Shown: piece after piece, positions 1 through 5,550 of the stretch
Layout of the letters: every line of letters begins with the position of its first letter
How positions within the stretch are numbered: position 1 is the first letter of the stretch
DNA from: an uncultured Lachnospiraceae bacterium
Lineage (GTDB): Bacteria > Bacillota > Clostridia > Lachnospirales > Lachnospiraceae
Direction of reading: 5' to 3'
Length of the DNA stretch: 6,242 bases
Assembly (NCBI GenBank): GCA_910586615.1
Contig: CAJUJP010000086.1
Location: 1-6,242, forward strand
Position numbers and translations under genes: made by a program
Notes under the pieces: generated by a model
The model's input: the letters and a program-made list of their open reading frames with translations, nothing else
The model's database searches: none
Told to the model about the DNA's origin: nothing

Positions 1-64
1 TATTTGTGCAATCTGCCTATGCAAAGTTGACAGAGTACCTTTTGACACCCTAATCTTATACCAT

Positions 65-93
65 AAAAAAGGAAGGTATCTTTCAACCTTCCT
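65..93 (-). terminator. Intrinsic terminator of the small gene at 124-612
   Basis: Read on the minus strand, an AGGAAGGT / ACCTTCCT stem (70-77 paired with 86-93) with an 8-nt loop is followed directly by six T residues (70-65, the first T also closing the stem). It lies about 30 nt past the stop codon of the minus-strand gene. Only the minus orientation has a T-tract, so it should act on that gene alone. Confidence 0.85.
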
Positions 94-123
94 CTGCCGC
101 GTCAATATATTAGGATCATATTT

Positions 124-612
124 CTATAACATCCAGTCGCCAAACAGACTGCTGCCAAGTCCGCTGTTCATCACATTCCCATAAGCCGACAGCGCCGTAT
201 TTCCAATTCCGTAGGGTGAATATCCTGTCAAGCCAAGTCCCAGCCCACTCTGTATGCCCAGCAGACTCTGTGCCAGATAATTCTGTAATCCGCTCTGTCC
301 TGTCAGACTCAGATAATTCTTCTGCGCGCTTTCCGTCACAGAATCTCCGGCATAATAATCCTTCACTTTATCCATAACAGACTCTTCCCATTCTGGATCG
401 GTCTCCATTTTCTTAAAAGCTTCCTGAATGATCAGATCTCCTACTGATGAAAAAGCAGGATATATGGATGTCTTCTGATTCTCAACTGCCCTTTTCATCA
501 CAGTGGAATAATTGTCCGCATTCTTCCTTCTTGCAAAATTCGATGTTCTCACACCGCTGTTAAGTTCATTCACCGGAACGTCTCTTCCGATGCCGAGATC
601 ATTAATATACAT
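124..612 (-). CDS. Hypothetical protein with Gly/Leu/Ser/Tyr-rich C-terminal half
   Basis: I do not recognise a named family. The 162-residue product has three parts: an N-terminal segment (1-45) beginning M-Y-I-N-D-L-G-I-G-R-D-V; a central, probably helical stretch (about 46-90) with the acidic motif DPEWEESVMDKVKDYY; and a low-complexity C-terminal part (about 104-157) rich in Gly, Leu, Ser and Tyr. No signal peptide, Cys pair or catalytic motif is visible. The open frame runs back to a GTG at 621, but an AGAAGGAG ribosome binding site overlaps that GTG and sits 8 nt before the ATG at 612, so 612 is the start. The gene is monocistronic by sequence: an extended -10 promoter precedes it and an intrinsic terminator follows. 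The 'DPEW/F-E...V-M-D-K-V/I' pattern resembles small uncharacterised Lachnospiraceae proteins I have seen; that is recollection, not a search. The small gene at 5657-5983 shares the N-terminal signature. The gene call is confident; the function is unknown. Confidence 0.85.
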   Translation of the reverse strand: MYINDLGIGRDVPVNELNSGVRTSNFARRKNADNYSTVMKRAVENQKTSIYPAFSSVGDLIIQEAFKKMETDPEWEESVMDKVKDYYAGDSVTESAQKNYLSLTGQSGLQNYLAQSLLGIQSGLGLGLTGYSPYGIGNTALSAYGNVMNSGLGSSLFGDWML

Positions 613-620
613 GCTGATCA

Positions 621-628
621 CTCCTTCT
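621..628 (-). promoter_or_regulatory. Ribosome binding site fixing the start at 612
   Basis: The minus strand reads AGAAGGAG, then an 8-nt spacer, then ATG. The upstream in-frame GTG at 621 shares its first G with this site and so cannot be served by it. Confidence 0.8.
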
Positions 629-641
629 GAATCTTTCGCTC

Positions 642-670
642 ATTATAGCACAGACTGTCCTGTATGCCTA
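642..670 (-). promoter_or_regulatory. Sigma-A promoter of the small gene at 124-612
   Basis: On the minus strand, TAGGCA (670-665), a 17-bp spacer, then a perfect TATAAT (647-642) preceded by TGC, an extended -10. The expected start of transcription is near 635, giving a leader of about 23 nt with the ribosome binding site inside it. The -35 is weak (4 of 6), which fits the extended -10 or help from an activator at the repeats just upstream. Confidence 0.7.
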
Positions 671-676
671 TAAAAA

Positions 677-705
677 TGTCACAAGACAACCGGAAACTGT
701 CACAA
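677..705. repeat. Two direct repeats TGTCACAA spaced 21 bp, upstream of a promoter
   Basis: TGTCACAA occurs at 677-684 and again at 698-705, a centre-to-centre distance of 21 bp or two helical turns, ending 6 bp upstream of the -35 box of the small gene. On the transcribed strand the motif is TTGTGACA. The second copy lies in a 15-base stretch repeated exactly at 3064-3078. The spacing and position suit an activator. The half-site resembles the TGTGA of CRP/FNR-type sites, but no full TGTGA-N6-TCACA palindrome is present. Confidence 0.45.
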
Positions 706-708
706 AAT
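694..708. repeat. 15-bp repeat, copy 1 (AAACTGTCACAAAAT)
   Basis: This is identical to 3064-3078. The two copies lie in the intergenic regions on either side of the flavin oxidoreductase gene. TCACAAAAT, the last nine bases, also occurs at 6159-6167 in the third intergenic region. Confidence 0.6.
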
Positions 709-777
709 CCATAATGGACGTTAAAACGCAGGGGCGTAGGGGTGATGTATCGCACCTTTGATTCTGACAACGCGCAG

Positions 778-792
778 GTACAATATTTGTAC
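778..792. repeat. Perfect dyad GTACAATATTTGTAC
   Basis: Six-base arms GTACAA/TTGTAC surround a TAT centre, about 35 bp past the stop codon of the oxidoreductase gene. There is no T-tract, so it is not an intrinsic terminator. It has the shape of a dimeric regulator's operator. The rest of 706-826 holds a smaller 5-bp dyad (812-825) and no convincing gene or terminator. Confidence 0.4.
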
Positions 793-826
793 TTCTATGA
801 AGATTTCCATTACAGAAACATCTGTT

Positions 827-2893
827 TTACTTACCCAGCTCCAGCACCAGATCGTTGGCGCCCCAGATCGCCGTTTTCAGATTGCCTACCGCAGCGGCGT
901 CACCCAGGAAATGAACATGCTCTTTTCCTTCTCCCGCAGGACGGCCCGGCTCATAACCGATAGACGTGATCACGCTGTCCGCCGGAATTTCTCTCCGCCC
1001 ATCTTTGTTTTCGATTACAATGGTGGAAGCCTTGATCTCTGTTATCTTTGTCTCAAGATAAACCGGCACTTTATGATAGCGCATCAAATCTTTCAACATG
1101 GACGAGTTTGCCATACATACACCTTTTACCCTGACCAGGTCGTCCAAAACCTCCACGATCACCGGCTCTTTCCCCTGTAAGGCAAGCTCATAGGCGATCT
1201 CACAGCCCGTCAGGCCGCCGCCAATGACAGCCACTTTCTGTCCCACATCCCGGCCGCCTCTTAAATAATCCACCGCCGTAATACTCCGCTCTGCACCCGG
1301 TACTTTCAGCATACGTGCTCTGGCACCGGTGGCAACAACGATCTCGTCTGCCTTGATTTCACTCAGATCCCGGATCTCCTTGTTTCTGTGAACCGTCACA
1401 CTGCTCCGGTCCAGTTCCCTTCTGTACCATTCCAGCAGTTCCTTATCCTTCTCTTTGAAAGAAAAAGCCGACGCCGCTATAAATACACCGCCCAATTCAT
1501 CGGTTTTTTCATAAAGATCCACCCTGTGCTTTCTTTTTGCCGCCTGCAAGGCAAATTCCATGCCTGCAATTCCACCGCCGATGACCGCAAAATGTTTGAC
1601 CGTTGCACCCGGTACCGGCGTATATTTCTTCTCTGCAAATGTCCTGCAGTTTAATGCGCACATTCTGGGGTCGGAATGCCCCGCAGTATCCATCTCAACC
1701 CCCACGCCCTTATAGGTCGCCACAGGCAGACAGCCACTGTGGCAGGAAATACATGGACGAATTTCCTCTTCCCTTCCGGTTCTGGCTTTTTCCAGAAAAT
1801 GTTCTTCCGCCAAAAACTGCCGCCCGATAGCCACGCCGTCGATGTCACCGTTTTTGATAGCCTCCTCCGCATCGGCAAGCTGCATCCGTCCTGCGCAGTA
1901 TACCGGCGCGTCCGTAAACTGCCTGATATGCTTTACATCCTCCAGATTACAGTTCAGCGGCATATACACCGGCGGATGTGCCCAAAACCAGGCATCATAA
2001 GTCCCGTTATCACAACTGAACAGATCCACACCCGCGGCGCGCAAATGACGGATCGCCTTTTCAGACTCTTCCATAGTTCTTCCGGCTTCTGTAAAAGTCT
2101 CCCCCGGAACAGCCCCCACATTAAAATCTATGGTCTTGCTGGTAACACTGTAACGCAGAGACACAGGATAATCTTCTCCACAGACTTCCTTGATCCTGCG
2201 AATGACTTCCACTGCGAAACGATACCTGTTCTCAAAGCTTCCGCCGTATTTGTCCGTCCTGTGGTTGCAGTAAGGCAGCGTAAACTGATCCATCAGATAG
2301 CCCTCATGTACCGCATGAACTTCCACCCCGTCCGCACCGGCATTTTTACTGAGCAGTGCACACTGCGCATAAGCTTCCACAAATTCCTCGATTTCCGCCG
2401 TCGTCAGCGCGCGGCACTTATATTCGGGAAAAAATACATTAGGCTGACCTTCGTCACAGGCCACCATATTCTGATCCAGATTCAGAACCGGTTTTGCCAG
2501 AAATCCCAGCACTTTGTTATCTATCAGTTTTGCCGCTGCAGTAGGCATGGTAAAATTCCTGCCGCAAAACAATCCCAGCTGGAAAAACACCTTCGTCCCG
2601 TACTGATGAATTTCATCTAAAAGCGGTGTCACCGCTGAAAAAACCTTTGGACTCTTGTGCAGCCATTTTCCTCTGATCATGGAACGCACAGGCATCATAC
2701 CCGGAACGATCAGTCCGGCGCCGTCCTTTGCCCTCTCAATATAGTAGTCATGTACTTTGTCAGCTTTTGCCTTGCACGAAATCAGCCAGTCGATCATCTC
2801 TGTGCCTTCCATGGGCGCTATCATAACACGGTTTTTCAATTCCAGCTTTCCTACCTTTAACGGTGAAAAAATATGACTGTATCTTTCTTCCAT
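827..2893 (-). CDS. NADH:flavin oxidoreductase, 2-enoate reductase/BaiCD-like (FMN, 4Fe-4S, FAD)
   Basis: This cytoplasmic enzyme probably reduces an activated C=C bond with NAD(P)H, passing electrons from FAD through an iron-sulfur cluster to FMN. Numbering from the chosen start (688 residues): an Old-Yellow-Enzyme-type TIM barrel spans about 6-375, with DGAGLIVPG (57-65), the active-site region HAVHEGYLMDQF (193-204, His193 and His196) and YGGSFENR (216-223). A cluster motif CISCHSGC (381-388) follows, with the fourth Cys probably Cys412. The FAD Rossmann fold has GGGIAG (439-444), the NAD(P) fold has GGGLTG (558-563), and a C-terminal FAD motif HFLGD lies at 661-665. Order and length match the 2,4-dienoyl-CoA reductase/2-enoate reductase/BaiCD-BaiH group; the HEGYL form suggests the enoate/Bai side. 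The substrate is unknown. The frame extends to a GTG at 2938, but GGAGG with a 5-nt spacer precedes the ATG at 2893, and the protein similarity starts there. The gene is divergent from a TetR regulator. No intrinsic terminator is seen downstream. Confidence 0.92.
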   Translation of the reverse strand: MEERYSHIFSPLKVGKLELKNRVMIAPMEGTEMIDWLISCKAKADKVHDYYIERAKDGAGLIVPGMMPVRSMIRGKWLHKSPKVFSAVTPLLDEIHQYGTKVFFQLGLFCGRNFTMPTAAAKLIDNKVLGFLAKPVLNLDQNMVACDEGQPNVFFPEYKCRALTTAEIEEFVEAYAQCALLSKNAGADGVEVHAVHEGYLMDQFTLPYCNHRTDKYGGSFENRYRFAVEVIRRIKEVCGEDYPVSLRYSVTSKTIDFNVGAVPGETFTEAGRTMEESEKAIRHLRAAGVDLFSCDNGTYDAWFWAHPPVYMPLNCNLEDVKHIRQFTDAPVYCAGRMQLADAEEAIKNGDIDGVAIGRQFLAEEHFLEKARTGREEEIRPCISCHSGCLPVATYKGVGVEMDTAGHSDPRMCALNCRTFAEKKYTPVPGATVKHFAVIGGGIAGMEFALQAAKRKHRVDLYEKTDELGGVFIAASAFSFKEKDKELLEWYRRELDRSSVTVHRNKEIRDLSEIKADEIVVATGARARMLKVPGAERSITAVDYLRGGRDVGQKVAVIGGGLTGCEIAYELALQGKEPVIVEVLDDLVRVKGVCMANSSMLKDLMRYHKVPVYLETKITEIKASTIVIENKDGRREIPADSVITSIGYEPGRPAGEGKEHVHFLGDAAAVGNLKTAIWGANDLVLELGK

Positions 2894-2898
2894 CTTTT

Positions 2899-2903
2899 CC
2901 TCC
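2899..2903 (-). promoter_or_regulatory. Ribosome binding site fixing the oxidoreductase start at 2893
   Basis: GGAGG, the 5-nt spacer AAAAG, then ATG on the minus strand. The upstream in-frame ATG (2905) and GTG (2938) have no comparable site before them. Confidence 0.8.
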
Positions 2904-2989
2904 ATTCTGAAGCGTTTTGCATTCACTCTTTTCGACACTGCCCAGCATACATAAACAATTCTGCACCAGAAGACACCCGCATATGTGAG

Positions 2990-3003
2990 TGAACACGTGT
3001 TGA
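2990..3003. promoter_or_regulatory. Candidate TetR operator: TGAACACGTGTTGA
   Basis: The core AACACGTGTT (2992-3001) is a perfect 10-bp palindrome; the dyad extends to 14 bp with a single mismatched pair. It overlaps the candidate -35 box of the TetR promoter and lies just inside the predicted start of the divergent oxidoreductase transcript, so one bound dimer could repress both. Assignment to this TetR protein is inference from position and symmetry. Confidence 0.45.
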
Positions 3004-3028
3004 TTTTTATCTGTTTTTATCATACTAT
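3000..3028 (+). promoter_or_regulatory. Candidate promoter of the TetR gene
   Basis: TTGATT (3000-3005), a 17-bp AT-rich spacer, TACTAT (3023-3028). It would give a leader of about 137 nt before the start at 3172, which includes the nested dyad at 3047-3104. The boxes match consensus only moderately. Confidence 0.4.
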
Positions 3029-3048
3029 GAAAAAGGCAGACAGAACAA
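3019..3048 (-). promoter_or_regulatory. Candidate promoter of the oxidoreductase gene
   Basis: On the minus strand TTGTTC (3048-3043), 18-bp spacer, TATGAT (3024-3019); transcription would begin near 3012, right beside the palindrome at 2990-3003. A second possibility is TTGTGT (3129-3124), 16-bp spacer, TATAAT (3107-3102), which has a perfect -10 but a longer leader. The sequence does not decide between them. Confidence 0.35.
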
Positions 3049-3104
3049 TCATCATTACAAGGCAAACTGTCACAAAATGAACAAGTTCCGCCTGCGTGAT
3101 GATT
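3047..3104. repeat. Nested dyad between the divergent genes
   Basis: Three pairs of arms share one centre: AATCATCA (3047-3054) with TGATGATT (3097-3104), AGGC (3060-3063) with GCCT (3090-3093), and AACT (3065-3068) with AGTT (3084-3087). The small internal loops are 5/3 and 1/2 nt. If transcribed in the TetR leader it could fold as an interrupted stem of 16 pairs with a 15-nt apical loop. There is no T-tract. It could be an RNA structure, overlapping protein sites, or partly chance. Confidence 0.35.
3064..3078. repeat. 15-bp repeat, copy 2 (AAACTGTCACAAAAT)
   Basis: Exact copy of 694-708, here within the nested dyad between the oxidoreductase and the TetR gene. It is followed immediately by GAACAAGTTC (3079-3088), a short dyad that recurs at 6176-6185 near another TCACAAAAT. 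Confidence 0.6.
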
Positions 3105-3161
3105 ATATGAAAAAAACAAATATACACAAACTCGTTTATGCGCAAAAAGCAGCGCAGAAAT

Positions 3162-3165
3162 GGAG
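3162..3165 (+). promoter_or_regulatory. Ribosome binding site fixing the TetR start at 3172
   Basis: GGAG followed by the 6-nt spacer AAAAAC and then ATG. The alternative ATG at 3160 has only GCGCAGAA before it, without a clear site. Confidence 0.65.
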
Positions 3166-3171
3166 AAAAAC

Positions 3172-3735
3172 ATGAAAAATTCAAGAAAAACACAATATAC
3201 AGAACATTTGATCCAGCAGACCTATCTGCAGCTGCTGGAAGAAAAAAGATACAGTGAACTTACTGTAAAAAGAATCTGTGAACTGGCAGATATCAACCGC
3301 GGCACTTTCTACCTTCACTATGAAGATCTGCCTGCACTGCAAAGATATCTGGAAGATAAAACGGCTGACGAACTCATCCATTCTATCCCCAATCTCACAA
3401 TGCAGACAACTTTAAATGATGCATTTATCACAGAATATATCCGGCAGATCCTGTCCTATGTGATGCAGAACAGGCATACCAGAACAATTCTATTCAATCC
3501 CTACTCCACCAATCACGGTTTTCAAAGGCTGCTGGAAACAGGGCGGAGCCATGCTCTGGAACGCTGGACCCGCAGCGGACTGTCCAGAGAAGATTCCGAA
3601 TGGCTCTATGCCTTCACTGCAAGCGGTATGCAGGCAGTAGCTGCAAGACTGCTGGAAGAAGACCGGACGCCTTCCGAAATATCAGCAGTCTATGAAACCA
3701 TTGCCAACTTTATCGCTCACGGCCTTATGGGGTAG
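3172..3735 (+). CDS. TetR/AcrR family transcriptional regulator
   Basis: A DNA-binding dimeric repressor, 187 residues, usual for the family. The N-terminal TetR helix-turn-helix spans about 6-55; its recognition part is ELTVKRICELADINRGTFYLHY (split here as ELTVKRICELA and DINRGTFYLHY, residues 29-50), with the typical G-T-F-Y-x-H-Y ending. The ligand-binding C-terminal half (about 70-187) resembles the Firmicutes-type TetR C-terminal domain seen in DhaS-like regulators; this is judged by eye. An ATG at 3160 is in frame, but GGAG at 3162-3165 lies inside that start's codons and stands 6 nt before the ATG at 3172, so 3172 is preferred. The gene is divergent from the flavin oxidoreductase, its likely target, with a palindrome in between. 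It probably represses that gene and itself until a small molecule binds. The last 11 bases overlap the end of the convergent antiporter gene. Confidence 0.92.
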   Translation: MKNSRKTQYTEHLIQQTYLQLLEEKRYSELTVKRICELADINRGTFYLHYEDLPALQRYLEDKTADELIHSIPNLTMQTTLNDAFITEYIRQILSYVMQNRHTRTILFNPYSTNHGFQRLLETGRSHALERWTRSGLSREDSEWLYAFTASGMQAVAARLLEEDRTPSEISAVYETIANFIAHGLMG

Positions 3736-5338
3736 CTTTCTCTCCGTGCATATTTTTAAGCACTGCCAGAGCAGCCAGCAGCAGCACAATTCCCACTGGC
3801 AGCGAGATCCACGGACTCTGTGCAAAACCTGCCACAATGTATGTTACAAAAGAGATTGCCGCCACTACGATCACATAAGGAAGCTGTGTGGACACATGAT
3901 TCACATGGTCGCACTGCGCACCCGCAGACGCCATGATCGTGGTATCGGATATGGGCGAACAATGATCGCCGCAAACCGCTCCTGCCATACAGGCTGAAAT
4001 AGAGATGATCATAAGCTGCGGATTTGTATTCATAAATACATCTACCACAATGGGGATCAGAATACCGAAAGTTCCCCATGAAGTTCCCGTGGAAAATGCA
4101 AGGAAACATGCCACAAGGAAAATAATTGCCGGCAGAAAATTCATAAAGCCTCCCGCACTCTTGTGTACGGCCTCGGCAACAAACTCTGCCGCTCCCAGCG
4201 AATCCGTCATAGCCTTCAGCGTCCATGCAAAGGTAAGAATCAGGATGGCCGGCACCATTGCCTTGAAACCATCAGGCAGACATTGCATACAATCCGAAAA
4301 GCTCAGCACTCTCCTGATCAGATAAATAATGATCGTCAGTATCATCGCGCAGATACTGCCCAGCGCAAGACCAACGGAAGCATCGGAATTAGAGAACGCT
4401 TCCACAAAGCCGGCACCCTCAAAAAATCCACCTGTATAAATCATTCCGATGACACAGGATATGATCAGCAGAATAATAGGGATCAGCAGATCGATCACCT
4501 TTCCTTTCGGGTTTACAGCTTCTTTCTTCTGTTCGGAAACACCTTTTCCGGTGGAAAACAGATCACCCTTCAGCGCATTGGCTTCGTGGGTTTTCATTGG
4601 ACCAAAATCCACTTTCATCAGTACGATTGCGATCATCATGATAATCGTCAGGATCGCGTAAAAATTGTAAGGAATAGCTCTGATAAAAATAGAAAATCCG
4701 TCTTCACCCTCCACAAAACCTGACACAGCCGCGGCCCATGAAGAAATCGGCGCGATGATACATACCGGCGCTGCCGTGGCATCGATCAAATACGCCAGCT
4801 TCGCCCGGGAAACCTTGTGCTCGTCCGTCACAGGTTTCATAACACTGCCCACTGTCAGACAGTTGAAATAGTCGTCAATAAAAATCAGAACCCCCAGCGC
4901 TACAGTAGCTAACTGTGCACCCGCACGGGTCTTAATCTTCTCCTTGGCATAATGCCCGAAAGCGGCCGAACCTCCGGCACGATTCATCAGGCTGACCATA
5001 GCCCCTAGAATCACCAGAAACACGAGAATGCCCACATTATAACTGTCAGACAGTACCGCCACAAAACCATCATTAAAAATATGTGTCAGCGTTGTTTCAA
5101 AAGAAAGCCCTGAATAAAACAGTCCACCCACCAGAATACCGATGAAAAGAGAACTGTAAACTTCCTTTGTAATCAATGCCAGAATAATGGCTACCATAGG
5201 CGGAACAAGTGCCCAGATTGTAGCATACACCGCAGGCGTGTACTCTGCTCCGTCCTCTGCCGCAAGCACAGTCATCGGCAGAAGCGCCAGACACAGGATG
5301 AGAACACCGATTCCTCGTAACAATTTTTTCTTTTTCAT
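3725..5338 (-). CDS. NhaC family Na+/H+ antiporter
   Basis: Polytopic inner-membrane secondary transporter, 537 residues. NhaC-family members exchange Na+ and H+, and relatives move organic acids or amino acids, so the exact substrate is open. Family motifs seen are IDDYFNCLTVGSVMKP (154-169), TGTSWGTFGI (417-426) and CGDHCSPISDTTIM (456-469), followed by a His-containing segment DHVNHVSTQLPY (477-488). Many hydrophobic segments cover 36-530, split by a hydrophilic loop at about 244-281. The N-terminus is unusual: MKKKKLLRG, a hydrophobic stretch and an A-x-A-like site VLA/AE near residue 27, so it reads like a signal peptide or an extra membrane helix. The start ATG has GGAG five bases upstream, with a further AAGGA just before it. 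The gene is last on its strand before the convergent TetR gene, overlapping it by 11 bp. It has its own promoter about 135 bp upstream and a structured leader. No terminator is seen at its 3' end. Confidence 0.93.
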   Translation of the reverse strand: MKKKKLLRGIGVLILCLALLPMTVLAAEDGAEYTPAVYATIWALVPPMVAIILALITKEVYSSLFIGILVGGLFYSGLSFETTLTHIFNDGFVAVLSDSYNVGILVFLVILGAMVSLMNRAGGSAAFGHYAKEKIKTRAGAQLATVALGVLIFIDDYFNCLTVGSVMKPVTDEHKVSRAKLAYLIDATAAPVCIIAPISSWAAAVSGFVEGEDGFSIFIRAIPYNFYAILTIIMMIAIVLMKVDFGPMKTHEANALKGDLFSTGKGVSEQKKEAVNPKGKVIDLLIPIILLIISCVIGMIYTGGFFEGAGFVEAFSNSDASVGLALGSICAMILTIIIYLIRRVLSFSDCMQCLPDGFKAMVPAILILTFAWTLKAMTDSLGAAEFVAEAVHKSAGGFMNFLPAIIFLVACFLAFSTGTSWGTFGILIPIVVDVFMNTNPQLMIISISACMAGAVCGDHCSPISDTTIMASAGAQCDHVNHVSTQLPYVIVVAAISFVTYIVAGFAQSPWISLPVGIVLLLAALAVLKNMHGEKATP

Positions 5339-5377
5339 TTTTTCTCCGTCCTTCTATCTTTTTTCTATCGTTTCTCT

Positions 5378-5400
5378 ATTGCCTTAATCCGTAAGACAAT
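5378..5400 (-). promoter_or_regulatory. Second leader hairpin of the antiporter mRNA
   Basis: In the transcript, AUUGUCUUA (5400-5392) pairs with UAAGGCAAU (5386-5378), nine pairs including one G-U, around the 5-nt loop CGGAU. It ends about 30 nt before the ribosome binding site. A second copy of UAUUGUC upstream (5418-5412) could compete for the same GGCAAUA arm. Confidence 0.5.
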
Positions 5401-5419
5401 ATCCTTCCCACGACAATAA

Positions 5420-5458
5420 CAGTGCAGGCGGCATGATCTGCATATGCCGCCTGCACTG
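5420..5458 (-). promoter_or_regulatory. Strong GC-rich hairpin at the 5' end of the antiporter leader
   Basis: A perfect 15-bp stem, 5420-5434 with 5444-5458 (arm CAGTGCAGGCGGCAT), encloses a 9-nt loop. The predicted transcription start is near 5466, so the hairpin begins within about 8 nt of the 5' end. The bases after it are UUAUUGUC, only partly U-rich, so full intrinsic termination is doubtful. It could protect the mRNA 5' end, act in attenuation, or be a DNA operator. Confidence 0.6.
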
Positions 5459-5472
5459 CTGCTGCCGAAGTA

Positions 5473-5501
5473 AGTATACCACCGCCATTTGCATTAAACA
5501 A
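5473..5501 (-). promoter_or_regulatory. Extended -10 promoter of the antiporter gene
   Basis: On the minus strand TTGTTT (5501-5496), exactly 17 bp, then TATACT (5478-5473) preceded by TGG. Transcription would begin near 5466, with a leader of about 128 nt. Confidence 0.7.
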
Positions 5502-5518
5502 GAAAAATGTAGAAAACA

Positions 5519-5550
5519 CTGCATAATTCTACATAATCTCTGCATAACAT
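5519..5550 (-). promoter_or_regulatory. Three helically phased repeats TTATGyAG upstream of the antiporter promoter
   Basis: On the minus strand TTATGCAG (5547-5540), TTATGTAG (5536-5529) and TTATGCAG (5526-5519) follow each other at 11- and 10-bp steps, so all face one side of the helix. The last copy ends 17 bp before the -35 box. Tandem 10-11-bp direct repeats at this distance are typical of response-regulator activator sites. The outermost copy also belongs to a perfect dyad CTGCAT-AAC-ATGCAG (5540-5554). Confidence 0.55.

Noticed and set aside
27..56. Plus-strand promoter-like TTGACA (27-32) with TAATCT (51-56), and a second TTGACA at 42-47
   Set aside because: The spacing is 18 bp with a weak -10, and no plus-strand gene follows; it would only read antisense into the small gene through that gene's terminator region.
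742..1180. Plus-strand open frames starting in the gap at 742 and 758
   Set aside because: They run antisense into the end of the oxidoreductase gene, have no Shine-Dalgarno sequence and resemble no protein.
1676..2620. A 314-codon plus-strand open frame opposite the oxidoreductase gene
   Set aside because: It is antisense to a well-supported enzyme, has a Cys/His/Arg-rich composition typical of a shadow frame, and has no ribosome binding site or recognisable domain.
2760..3173. A 137-codon minus-strand frame covering the divergent control region
   Set aside because: It overlaps the start of the oxidoreductase gene in another frame and the promoters of both genes; the composition is unlike a real protein.
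5420..5458. Intrinsic terminator of the small gene at 5657-5983
   Set aside because: It lies about 200 bp past that gene and downstream of the antiporter promoter, and its tail UUAUUGUC is not a proper U-tract; a leader element of the antiporter mRNA is more likely.
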